NCBI GenBank assembly: GCA_024232355.1
Contig: JAAEPW010000350.1
Coordinates: 81,035-145,034, forward strand
DNA from: Chloroflexota bacterium
Lineage (GTDB): Bacteria > Chloroflexota > Anaerolineae > B4-G1
DNA length: 64,000 bases
Reading direction: 5' to 3'
Shown: one piece after another, positions 17,231 to 25,854 of the stretch
How the letters are laid out: the number at the start of each line of letters is the position of its first letter
Position numbering within the stretch: position 1 is the first letter of the stretch
Position numbers and translations under genes: made by a program
The notes under the pieces: generated by a model
The model's input: the letters and a program-made list of their open reading frames with translations, nothing else
Told to the model about the DNA's origin: nothing
The model's database searches: none

Positions 17231-20200
17231 TCACTTTGTTCCAGTCAATATCTCTGTCACAATCTGTTCCAACTGGAGCGTTTTGCCACGCTCCAGCACT
17301 GCCTCCAGATCATCGGTGGGGAGCGCCTCGCGCAGTATGGTGAGAATCGGCTCGACAAATTGACTGATCTCTTGGTTAAACATCGGATGGGCCAATGCCA
17401 GTCCCAACAGTTCTGCAGATCGTTCGTATTGCTGTGCCTTGGCGCACAGCAGAGCCACCCCGATCACCCCTTCCAACGTGATGGACAAAGCACCAATTAT
17501 GGCTGCTTCTTTCAATGACTCGCGCAAATATCTCCAGGCGACGTCATCCTGATCCATTCCCGTATAGACGTGCCCCAGATTGAGAGTACCAATCGCAATC
17601 CCCACTCGGTTACCAACTTGGTCAAAAACGGGCAGGCTTTCTTCATAATATTTGGCTGCTTTGGCGTACTTTTTCTGCATTCGGGCAGACTCGCCCAAGT
17701 TGATGGAACACGTAGCCACTCCCCAGCGATCACCGATCTCTCTGTAAATCACTTGGCTCTCCCGATGATACCGCGTGGCCTCTTGGTATTTTTCCCGCAA
17801 ATGGTTCGCAAACCCCAAAACCCGGAGTGCATAGGCAACCCCCTGCCGGTCGCCAACCTGCTCGCAAAGCTCTAGGCTTTCTTGAGCGTACTTTTCCGCT
17901 TGTTCGCTCTCTCCCTGCCTATAGGCGACATCGCCCAGATTATACAAAACAATTGCCGCTCCCTCCCGGTCGTCGATCTCGCGAGCCAGCACCAAAGCTT
18001 GCTTGAGGGGAACCATCGCTTTATCGTATGCCCCTTGCCCCATTATGGCCCAACCCAACCCGTTGAGGGCAGCTACCTTGGTCTGCAAATCGCTCCCAGA
18101 TAGATCCTGGACCAGTGCCAGCCCCTTTTCAAGTTGTTGTATTGCCAGGGGGTAATCACTCAACTGACGATACGCATACCCCAATTTGACCATGATTTCT
18201 GCGCGGCTCGTCACATCACTCTCTGACAGCAATACCAGTGCCCGCTCAAAGGTGTCGGCTGCATCGCGGTAGGCGCTCACGTCGAGCAATTCTTCTCCCA
18301 ATCGCCGCAAATATTTTACCGCCTCTGTTTTCTCTCCCGCCAACTCGTAATGCCTGGAAATCAAACTCAGGTACTCGCTCAGACGATCCTTGGCGTTGGC
18401 CTCTAGCCACTGGGCTACCTGTGCGTGGTAAACACGACGCAGCTTGAGAAGCACCGTCTCATAGGTCACGTCGCGCAGGAGGGCATGCTTGAACATGTAC
18501 TCGTGCGTGCCCTCAAAAGCCGAGCGGTTATGCTGAAAGATCAACTCGCGCCCTTGAACAGCGTTGAGCAAAGGAATAACGTTGACACTTTCTTCCCCGG
18601 TCGCTAATCTGGCCACCGCTTCATCCCAAAACAACCGTCCCACCACCGACGCGCGCTGCAAGATTCGCTTTTCCGCACGCGGCAGGCTATCGAGACGGGC
18701 CTGCAATATACTGGTTAGTGTAGGGGGCACCCGAATGTCGGCCAGGCGATCAAGCTCAATGTACCATTGATCATCTCCGCGGACGATTACACCGTCCTCG
18801 ACCAACATTTTGACAAACTCTTCGACGTAAAATGGATTTCCCTCGGCTCCGTTCACGATCAAATCACGCAGGGCGTTGGGCACGCGATCAACCTTTTGCA
18901 AAATCTCCCCTACCAACACCCGGCTGACTCGCCTGGAGAGCGGTTTGACGTCGATCTGAGTATATGCCTCTCCCCAGCCCCAGTTTGGACGGCGCTCAAA
19001 GAGTTGGGGGCGGGCCAGGCAAACCACCAGCAATCGACCTGCTGGCACCTCGTCTACCAAATGCGCCAGCAGGTCGAGTGAACGGTCATCCGCCCAGTGA
19101 ATGTCTTCCAAAAGGATCATCGTTGGCTCATTGACGACCGCTCGCACGTACGTGGTGAGGTACGCCATTCCCAGATCGCCGAACGAGGAACTGCCCAAGA
19201 GATTTTGCACAGCCTGACTGGTTGAAAAGTCGAAACCGACCAGATGACCAACCAAGTCGGCTTGATCCGCATCCAGGATGCCAGACATCCCGGTACGGAA
19301 TTTCTCCTGCACGATTGCGGGGCGATCGGTCTCTAGAATATCGAACCGGAAAGCGAGCATATCGCGGATGATACCATAGTAGATGTTGACCATCTCTGGT
19401 GTGGCGCGGCCCTTGAAATGATGAATCTGGCCGGACTGTAACTCGATCCAGTTTTCAAACTCGTACAGCAGCCGCGACTTGCCCACTCCGGCCTCTCCCA
19501 CAACGGTCACGACGCACGTTTCGGCACTCTCGGTATCGCCCAGAAAATCACCCACCAGGGTCGCATTCCGGAACTCGTTTTGCAGGGTCAGCAACTCGGC
19601 ATCGCGCCCCACCATGTGGGTCTCAATGCCCTGTACACCACGTGTCGCCATGCGAAAAGCGCGATGCTTGGCCCCTTGGACAATATAAGTTTGCACCAGA
19701 TCGGATTTGCCCTTGATGCGTATGGGGTCCTGGGGCAGCACGTCAAAGATGCCGCGCACCTGGCGGTAGGTATCGTGTGAGATCAACACGACGCCGACTG
19801 GGGCGGCCTTTTCGAGACGGCTGGCGAGATTGACCGCGTCGCCAATGGCGGAGAACTCACCCGTCGTGCCCACGCTGCCCAGCAAGACACGACCCGTGTT
19901 GATACCCACACGCAGATGGAGAGGAGATGTGCGCTGTGTCTCTACAAAATCGCGGATTTCTGTCTGCATTGCCAGCGCCGCGCGAATGGCGCGTTCGGGG
20001 TCATCCTCGCGTGTCTCGTCCACGCCCCACAGCGCCATCACTGCATCACCGATGTGTTTGTCTATCAAGCCATCGTGCTCGATAATGACTGTGTCAATGC
20101 GCTGCCAGAGAGCGTTCATCGTATCACCCACTTCCTCAGCATCCAATGTCTCGGACATTGCCGTAAAGCCAGAGACATCGGCAAAGAGAATGGTGACTTG

Positions 20201-20383
20201 TTTGCGCCGCTGTTCGGGCAACCTGGCTTGTGCCTCCAATTCGGCTAGTTTTTCGCGCAGCGCGGTGATCGTCGTATCAACGATGGTGTCACCTAACGTG
20301 GGGCGCAGACTATCCTGCGCGACAATGGCTTGTTCAAGTTCAGCAATCTGTTCTGTGAGGGGTTTGGATGTTGACTTGGACAT
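17231..20383 (-). CDS. Class III adenylate/guanylate cyclase fused to AAA ATPase and TPR repeats
   Basis: A 1050-residue signalling protein. Residues about 55-230 are a class III cyclase catalytic domain with both metal-binding aspartates (ILFADVSGFT and KHIGDAVMALWG), the NTP-contacting stretch GDAVNLASRLE, and RIKGKSD. Then comes an ATPase of the MalT/AfsR kind with Walker A GEAGVGKSRLLYEFE and a Walker B-like MILLEDIHWAD, and from about residue 690 on a long TPR array. AAGGAG lies seven bases before the ATG. The layout fits a cAMP-producing or signal-integrating switch gated by NTP and partner proteins. It heads the minus-strand group with the S9 peptidase and PPDK-domain genes. Confidence 0.9.
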   Translation of the reverse strand: MSKSTSKPLTEQIAELEQAIVAQDSLRPTLGDTIVDTTITALREKLAELEAQARLPEQRRKQVTILFADVSGFTAMSETLDAEEVGDTMNALWQRIDTVIIEHDGLIDKHIGDAVMALWGVDETREDDPERAIRAALAMQTEIRDFVETQRTSPLHLRVGINTGRVLLGSVGTTGEFSAIGDAVNLASRLEKAAPVGVVLISHDTYRQVRGIFDVLPQDPIRIKGKSDLVQTYIVQGAKHRAFRMATRGVQGIETHMVGRDAELLTLQNEFRNATLVGDFLGDTESAETCVVTVVGEAGVGKSRLLYEFENWIELQSGQIHHFKGRATPEMVNIYYGIIRDMLAFRFDILETDRPAIVQEKFRTGMSGILDADQADLVGHLVGFDFSTSQAVQNLLGSSSFGDLGMAYLTTYVRAVVNEPTMILLEDIHWADDRSLDLLAHLVDEVPAGRLLVVCLARPQLFERRPNWGWGEAYTQIDVKPLSRRVSRVLVGEILQKVDRVPNALRDLIVNGAEGNPFYVEEFVKMLVEDGVIVRGDDQWYIELDRLADIRVPPTLTSILQARLDSLPRAEKRILQRASVVGRLFWDEAVARLATGEESVNVIPLLNAVQGRELIFQHNRSAFEGTHEYMFKHALLRDVTYETVLLKLRRVYHAQVAQWLEANAKDRLSEYLSLISRHYELAGEKTEAVKYLRRLGEELLDVSAYRDAADTFERALVLLSESDVTSRAEIMVKLGYAYRQLSDYPLAIQQLEKGLALVQDLSGSDLQTKVAALNGLGWAIMGQGAYDKAMVPLKQALVLAREIDDREGAAIVLYNLGDVAYRQGESEQAEKYAQESLELCEQVGDRQGVAYALRVLGFANHLREKYQEATRYHRESQVIYREIGDRWGVATCSINLGESARMQKKYAKAAKYYEESLPVFDQVGNRVGIAIGTLNLGHVYTGMDQDDVAWRYLRESLKEAAIIGALSITLEGVIGVALLCAKAQQYERSAELLGLALAHPMFNQEISQFVEPILTILREALPTDDLEAVLERGKTLQLEQIVTEILTGTK

Positions 20384-20640
20384 GGAATGCTCCTTGAAAG
20401 AACTGGCAAGCTATGCGAGACTATTCTCACATTCTTGTAACTCATTTTAGCCTGAAATCGTCCGTTTGCAAAGGGAGAAACGAGCATAAGGGAAAGCAAC
20501 AGGCTGGGAACCATTTGTGCGCGTTGAACGTCATAAAACAGTATAGGTTGCAAGATCAAGAAAAGTTCTACTATGGGCGAGTCTCAATCTGTCTAACCGA
20601 AAGGTTTGAACCCCACATTATTTTCAAAGGAGAATTAGAG

Positions 20641-21396
20641 ATGATCGTATCATATCGTATGCACAAACAGCAAATCACATTTGCCCTGTTCCTCTTTCTA
20701 CTGCTCATTGTTGCTTGTGGTAGGTTGCCAGCAGATACCAAGGTCGGCGACATACTTGATCATTCCCCTACGGTCATGGCGACTGTTACGGCTACCAAAA
20801 CCGCTCGCCAGATCACGCAGACAACCACATTGACCATCTCTCCCTCACCTGACCCGACTGCCACAGCCACAGCGACTGTCGCGGTCACCGAGAACGCGCT
20901 TCCGGTCACGCAGGCAGCCACGTTACCTGTCACTCCCACCCCGCCTTTGCAAGAAGAACGTGTCCCAACGGTGACGGCTACCTCTTTGCCGCCAGAAGCG
21001 GTCTATTCTGAACCCCCAACGCCTTATTGCAGGCCCAGTGAAGCCTGGATGGATATATCCGCTTCAGCTATAACGTTAAAAGTCGGCCAAGTCGTTTCCG
21101 TGACACTCTCACTAGTCAGTGGAGATACTACCGACACGAGACTGGGACAGATTGAGTATTTACTGGACATAGAACCACCCAGCACCTTGATCCGGGATAA
21201 TTTAGATCAGGTGATGCATCCTGTGAGCCTGCTAACAGGAGAATCTGATAAAGCCGAGTTTGTTTTGCAAGCCACAGCACCGGGCCAAGCTGTGCTCACT
21301 GGTTCGACCAACTTTGAGATACACGCCATGGATTACTCTTGGGGAAGCTGGTCAGGCTGTAATTCTTGGCCATTGGAGATCGTCATCACACCATAG
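20641..21396 (+). CDS. Secreted lipoprotein of unknown function with Thr/Pro linker
   Basis: 251 residues. A signal sequence ends in LLIVAC, with the lipid-modified cysteine at residue 26. A low-complexity Thr/Pro/Ala/Val linker follows (about residues 45-120, ending VTPTPPLQEE), then a compact domain of about 115 residues that looks all-beta: SAITLKVGQVVSVTLSLVSGD, then PGQAVLTGSTNFEIHAMDYSWGSWSG. The beta domain could be Ig-like. The ATG at 20641 is chosen because AAAGGAG precedes it and the signal peptide starts there. Stands alone; function unknown. Confidence 0.6.
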   Translation: MIVSYRMHKQQITFALFLFLLLIVACGRLPADTKVGDILDHSPTVMATVTATKTARQITQTTTLTISPSPDPTATATATVAVTENALPVTQAATLPVTPTPPLQEERVPTVTATSLPPEAVYSEPPTPYCRPSEAWMDISASAITLKVGQVVSVTLSLVSGDTTDTRLGQIEYLLDIEPPSTLIRDNLDQVMHPVSLLTGESDKAEFVLQATAPGQAVLTGSTNFEIHAMDYSWGSWSGCNSWPLEIVITP

Positions 21397-21417
21397 CTTG
21401 TTTTCGTTTATGGGCAG

Positions 21418-21445
21418 TTGCTGTTTAACGCTAACTTGATATAAT
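21418..21445 (+). promoter_or_regulatory. Probable promoter of the degenerate histidine kinase gene
   Basis: TTGCTG (21418-21423), 16 bp, then TATAAT (21440-21445), about 110 bases before the ATG at 21556. Confidence 0.45.
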
Positions 21446-21555
21446 AATCATGTTGTCCAACACAAGAAAAGAGCTTGATTTCACGGCACTGGAAACACCG
21501 ATCTGGACACACGTGCTCTGTTGAACGTCTAAAGCCTGTAAAATGGGAGGTCGCT

Positions 21556-22284
21556 ATGCAGGGTGAGAATAAAACCAAGGATCAACTCGCCAACGAATTG
21601 GCCGCTATGCGCCAGCGCGTCACCGAACTGGAGAGAGTCAACCAGGATATGGATGCCTCTACCTATACCATTGTCCACGATCTCAAGCGTCAGCTATCCA
21701 TCATCCTCGGCTTTTCCAACTTGTTGGAAGAAGACTATACGACCGTCTCCAGAACGGAATTACTCGAGCGTCTTCAAGTCGTCGTCAAGTCTGGGCACAA
21801 GATGAACAACATGATCGACGAGTTGATGCTGTTGGTACACGTGCGTGGCGTGTCAAGTCCAGAGATCGCACAGCTAGACATGGGCGATATTGTCACAGAA
21901 GCACTGAATCGCCTGACCCACATCATCCAAAAAAAGCAGGCCAAGGTTGTGGTCCCCGATCAATGGCCCAAGACCATCGGTTACGAACCCTGGGTCGAAG
22001 AAGTATGGTTCACCTATATCAGTGAGATCTTGCGATACGACGACCATCCGCTGAACGTAGTGATAAGCGCAACAGAGCAAACAGACAAAAATCCACAATT
22101 CTGGGTTCGCATTGACGACAGCAATTTCACGCCAGAGCAACGAGCGCACGTTTCACAGATATATGATAACTTTAGACCAGGTCTCGTGCAGTCAATTATG
22201 GACAAGCTCAACGGCGAATTTGGTGTTGTCAGAGAGAAAAGCCAAAGCAGTGGGATCTACTTTACGCTACCGAGCGCAAAGTGA
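21556..22284 (+). CDS. Histidine kinase-like protein with degenerate ATPase domain
   Basis: 242 residues. A short coiled coil (about 8-32) leads into a HisKA dimerisation helix with the phospho-acceptor His at about residue 41 (TIVHDLKRQLSIILGFSNLL). The following HATPase-type region has lost the ATP-site residues: the N-box reads TYISEILRYDD where functional kinases have an Asn, and the G1 box DxGxG is replaced by RIDDSNFTPEQ. It lacks a sensor and a membrane segment. It may be a phospho-acceptor, phosphatase or scaffold. GGGAGG precedes the ATG, and it overlaps the next gene by four bases. Confidence 0.65.
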   Translation: MQGENKTKDQLANELAAMRQRVTELERVNQDMDASTYTIVHDLKRQLSIILGFSNLLEEDYTTVSRTELLERLQVVVKSGHKMNNMIDELMLLVHVRGVSSPEIAQLDMGDIVTEALNRLTHIIQKKQAKVVVPDQWPKTIGYEPWVEEVWFTYISEILRYDDHPLNVVISATEQTDKNPQFWVRIDDSNFTPEQRAHVSQIYDNFRPGLVQSIMDKLNGEFGVVREKSQSSGIYFTLPSAK

Positions 22285-23465
22285 GTCCAGAGCTTTTGAG
22301 CCCTCGTATCATGTCTACAAAGCCGTCTTTGCGCGATACGTTCCTATTGCGACCTGATATCATATTCCTCAACCATGGTTCTTTTGGTGCATGTCCACAT
22401 CCGGTCTTTAAAGATTACCAGGCGTGGCAGCTCGAGTTAGAGCGCCAGCCGGTCGAGTTTTTAGGACAACGCTTTGCGGAGCTGATGCACAAGGCCCGAC
22501 AGGCACTCGGCACGTTCGTCGGGGCGAGTGCCGATGACTTGGTTTACGTCCCCAACGCTACTATGGGGCTCAACACGGTGGCACGTTCGTTACCTCTTGG
22601 TGCCGGCGACGAGGTATTGAGCACCGACCACGAGTACGGAGCCTTAGACCGCGCGTGGCGCTTTGTGTGCCGAAAACGAGGGGCACAATATATTCGCCAG
22701 CCAGTACCACTGCCGATCAAATCAGAGGACCAAGTTATTCAGGCGATCTGGTCTGGTGTCACTGAGCACACACGCGTGCTCTTTTTGAGCCACATCACAT
22801 CTCCCACAGCCATCATTTTTCCCGTGACAGAATTGGTGCGTCGCGCACGGGCGGCAGACATCATCACTGTGATTGACGGCGCGCATGTGCCCGGGCAAAT
22901 TCCATTGGACTTGTCAGCATTGGGCGCGGATTTTTATTCTGGCAATGCACACAAATGGATGCTTTGCCCCAAGGGTTCGGCTTTTCTGTATGCGCGCCGC
23001 GAAATGCAGCATCTATTGGAACCACTGGTGGTGAGTTGGGGATGGGAAGCAGAAAGGCCTGGGGATTCACGTTTCATCGACGAACACGAGTACCAGGGAA
23101 CCAAAGATATTGCCGCGTATTTGGCCGTACCCGCCGCGATCCGCTTTATGGCAGTGCACGATTGGCCAACCGTACAGCGAACGTGTCACGAACTCGTTCG
23201 TTATGCACGCCAGCGCATCACAGTCCTGACGGGACTGGAATCCATCACGCCAGATACCCCGGCGTGGTTTGCTCAGATAGCCTCATTCCCACTCCCCCTC
23301 TGCGACGCGACTGCACTCAAGCAACGCTTATACACCGAGTTTCACATTGAGGTTCCCATTATCACCTGGAATGATCGCCAGTTCGTGCGTGTGTCGATAC
23401 AGGCATACAACACACAGACGGACGTGGACGCGTTGGTAGACGCACTCAAAGAGCTGTTGCCATAA
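22281..23465 (+). CDS. Class V aminotransferase (isopenicillin-N epimerase-like)
   Basis: A 394-residue PLP enzyme of the NifS/class V type. It begins with FLNHGSFGACPHPVFKDYQ, typical of isopenicillin-N-epimerase-like members, and continues with VPNATMGLNTVARSL, VIDGAHVPGQIPLDL (PLP-contacting Asp) and SGNAHKWMLCPKGSAFLY with the Schiff-base lysine at about residue 225. A cysteine desulfurase is unlikely because the characteristic Cys loop is absent. The GTG start overlaps the kinase-like gene's stop (GTGA). An ATG at 22311 is an alternative. Substrate unknown. Confidence 0.85.
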   Translation: MSPELLSPRIMSTKPSLRDTFLLRPDIIFLNHGSFGACPHPVFKDYQAWQLELERQPVEFLGQRFAELMHKARQALGTFVGASADDLVYVPNATMGLNTVARSLPLGAGDEVLSTDHEYGALDRAWRFVCRKRGAQYIRQPVPLPIKSEDQVIQAIWSGVTEHTRVLFLSHITSPTAIIFPVTELVRRARAADIITVIDGAHVPGQIPLDLSALGADFYSGNAHKWMLCPKGSAFLYARREMQHLLEPLVVSWGWEAERPGDSRFIDEHEYQGTKDIAAYLAVPAAIRFMAVHDWPTVQRTCHELVRYARQRITVLTGLESITPDTPAWFAQIASFPLPLCDATALKQRLYTEFHIEVPIITWNDRQFVRVSIQAYNTQTDVDALVDALKELLP

Positions 23466-23489
23466 ACAATAGCCATTCACGAAAAAGAA

Positions 23490-24650
23490 ATGGATAACAA
23501 GAAACGTACCCCCTACGCAGGATTCGAACAAGGCCCCATACGTCCACCCAGCGAAGCCCGCAGTTTGCTGATACGTGTGACCAGAAACTGTCCCTGGAAT
23601 CGCTGCACATTTTGCCCCGTGTACAAAGAGACCAAATTTTCTATACGTCCGGTGGAACACGTCAAGGCGGATATTGACTCGATTCACAAGTGCGTAGAGA
23701 TTCTGCGGCAAGCGACCGACGAATCGGGGCGCATACACCAGGCCAAGATCAACCAGGCAGCCGAAAACGTCGGGCCAGATGGTTTGCGAGTTTTTGTAAC
23801 TGCCCTCCACTGGTTTGCCGATGGTATGAGGTCCGTGTTCTTGCAGGATGCCAACAGTCTCATCATCAAACCTGCCGACCTGGTGGAAATCCTGCAACAT
23901 CTCAAAATGCGCTTTCCGGAGGTGGAAAGAATCACGTCGTATGCCCGGTCTCACACCATTGCCCGGATAAAAGATCAGGACATGAAGGCATTGGGGGATA
24001 CTGGACTCGATAGGTTACACATCGGCCTCGAGTCTGGCTCCGATCGAGTACTCGAAATGATCCGCAAGGGAGCGACCAAAGAGATACACGTGCAGGCAGG
24101 GCGCAAGGTGAAAAAAGCAGGGATCGAACTTTCCGAATACTATATGCCGGGCCTGGGAGGAAAATCCCTCTCTGAAGAACACGCCCTGGAAACCGCCGAT
24201 GCGCTTAACCAAATCAACCCAGATTTTATACGGCTGAGAACCCTGGCAATCCCGAACCGTTCGCCCTTATCCGAGGAGCACAATGCAGGCCGTTTTGAAA
24301 AATGTTCAGACGTTATGGTGGCACAAGAGATACTGACATTCATCGAAAAGCTAAAAGGTATCACCAGCATCGTCAAGAGCGATCACATACTGAACCTCTT
24401 TGGCAGCCTTGAAGGCACCCTGCCCCACGATAAAGAGCGTATGGCCGCGATTCCGCGCACCTTTTTGGGCCTGTCCCCAGAACGTCAATGCCTATACCTG
24501 GTAGGAAGAAGATTGGGAATCTTTTTCTGCCTGAGCGATATGCAGGACTCGGACAAAATGACTCAGGCCGAACAGGCTTGTCTCGAACTGGGAGTCACTC
24601 CGACCAACCTAGACGAGATAACAACTCGACTGACCAAAAGATTTATCTAG
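23490..24650 (+). CDS. Radical SAM protein with CX4CX2C cluster motif
   Basis: 386 residues. The [4Fe-4S] cysteines are in NCPWNRCTFCPVYK, spaced CX4CX2C rather than the usual CX3CX2C. Other radical-SAM landmarks are VFLQDANSLIIKPADLVEIL, ITSYARSHTI and DRLHIGLESGSDRVLEMIRKGAT. No SPASM or B12 domain is evident. The layout resembles the stand-alone radical SAM group whose members are often annotated only as such. No function is assigned. The preceding class V aminotransferase ends 24 bases upstream. Confidence 0.8.
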   Translation: MDNKKRTPYAGFEQGPIRPPSEARSLLIRVTRNCPWNRCTFCPVYKETKFSIRPVEHVKADIDSIHKCVEILRQATDESGRIHQAKINQAAENVGPDGLRVFVTALHWFADGMRSVFLQDANSLIIKPADLVEILQHLKMRFPEVERITSYARSHTIARIKDQDMKALGDTGLDRLHIGLESGSDRVLEMIRKGATKEIHVQAGRKVKKAGIELSEYYMPGLGGKSLSEEHALETADALNQINPDFIRLRTLAIPNRSPLSEEHNAGRFEKCSDVMVAQEILTFIEKLKGITSIVKSDHILNLFGSLEGTLPHDKERMAAIPRTFLGLSPERQCLYLVGRRLGIFFCLSDMQDSDKMTQAEQACLELGVTPTNLDEITTRLTKRFI

Positions 24651-24701
24651 AGATCATCCTCCCGCAGGTTTGAGTGCGTTTTGATAAAGAACGCATAGTG
24701 A

Positions 24702-25631
24702 TTGAATTCCACTTTACTGTTAGATTTGAAGCCAATCAAGCTGCCGACTATTACACGGGGGGCCAAGTTGATAAAGCAAGCAGACGAACAACTAAACCGG
24801 CCCGCACTGCGTGGGTCGGTGCCAATCTGGATCTGGGCAGTGGTCGGATTGGTGACTGTGGTGTTGTTCATAGTTGTGGGCCAGTTGGTATTTGCCCCAA
24901 ACGATACCCAAACCCGCCCCGCCGACGACATGATGATGGTCCATGTTCCAGCAGGCGAGTTCAAGATGGGCAGCGACGAGGACGATCCCGATGCAGAGAG
25001 TGACGAGTCCCCTCGCCACACCGTTGCGCTGGATGGTTTTTGGATCGACCGCACCGAAGTGACCAACGGACAGTATGCGCTCTGCGTGGCAGACGGCGCG
25101 TGCATAGAATCGGCTGCGGCACATCCGACGTATCAAAAGTTGTACGACGCCAAGTACAACGGAGACGACTATCCCGTGGCGGGCATTTACTGGAGTGACG
25201 CGGTGAATTATTGTGCCTGGGCCGGGGCGCAGCTGCCAACGGAGGCAGAGTGGGAATACGCGGCACGCGGCCCAAAGGGATTCATCTATCCCTGGGGCAA
25301 CGACGCGCCGACCTGCGATCTGGTCCAGTTCCGCGAGTGCCCAGAGGGCAAGATGCCGGCGGGCAGCCATCCGGCGGGCGCTAGTTGGTGCGGCGCATTG
25401 GATATGGCAGGCAACGTGTGGGAGTGGGTGGATGGCGAGTATACACAAGACTATGGCGTTCCTTCGCCCTCTGAGAATACCGAATCTTCCTCAAGGGTAG
25501 TTCGGGTGTTGCGTGGAGGCAGTTGGCGCCAGATTCCGCGGTATATCCGAGCAGCCGAGCGCACAGCCCGGCGCTCGCTCTATCGCATCCACGATGTGGG
25601 GTTTCGGTGCGCGGGTTCATCCAGTGAGTAA
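24702..25631 (+). CDS. SUMF1/formylglycine-generating-enzyme-like domain protein, membrane anchored
   Basis: Up to 309 residues. One transmembrane segment (about residues 43-64, IWAVVGLVTVVLFIVVGQ) is followed by a SUMF1/FGE fold: VHVPAGEFKMGSDEDD, WIDRTEVTNGQYA, QLPTEAEWEYAARG, MAGNVWEWVDG and VLRGGSWRQ...VGFRCA. The paired active-site cysteines of true formylglycine-generating enzymes are not seen near the RGGSW motif, so sulfatase activation is unlikely. The frame is closed by TGA at 24699-24701, so TTG 24702 is the earliest start; TTG 24768, behind a G-rich stretch, is equally possible. Such domains in Chloroflexota are often fused behind protein kinases, and a kinase remnant lies just downstream. 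Confidence 0.7.
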   Translation: MNSTLLLDLKPIKLPTITRGAKLIKQADEQLNRPALRGSVPIWIWAVVGLVTVVLFIVVGQLVFAPNDTQTRPADDMMMVHVPAGEFKMGSDEDDPDAESDESPRHTVALDGFWIDRTEVTNGQYALCVADGACIESAAAHPTYQKLYDAKYNGDDYPVAGIYWSDAVNYCAWAGAQLPTEAEWEYAARGPKGFIYPWGNDAPTCDLVQFRECPEGKMPAGSHPAGASWCGALDMAGNVWEWVDGEYTQDYGVPSPSENTESSSRVVRVLRGGSWRQIPRYIRAAERTARRSLYRIHDVGFRCAGSSSE

Positions 25632-25749
25632 GGTAGTTGCCTGTCGGAAAGCGCCCTCTGGCGAGAGCGAGCTATATAGTTCACTTGCGAAAAAGCCGCA
25701 AACAGAATATACTGGCAAAAGACACCCTCATACAAAAGGACCATAGTCA

Positions 25750-25854
25750 ATGCCCGAACCTATCCATCTCGGTAAATACGCAATCCTCGAAGAAATCGAT
25801 CGTGGCGGCTTTGCCGTGATCTACAATTTGAACAAAAACTTGACAGTGATATGA
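25750..25854 (+). pseudogene. Truncated Ser/Thr protein kinase N-terminus, coupled to acyltransferase gene
   Basis: A 34-codon reading frame starts with ATG behind AAAGGA. Residues 1-26 match the opening of Hanks-type kinases: LGKYAILEEIDRGGFAVIY, with the first Gly of the glycine-rich loop changed to Asp. After Tyr25 the kinase similarity ends and the frame closes with TGA overlapping the acyltransferase ATG (ATGA at 25851). It looks like a deletion remnant that now acts as a short leader translated into the next gene. Confidence 0.6.

Noticed and set aside
24702..25631. True formylglycine-generating enzyme
   Set aside because: The expected cysteine pair near RGGSW is absent and no sulfatase gene is nearby.
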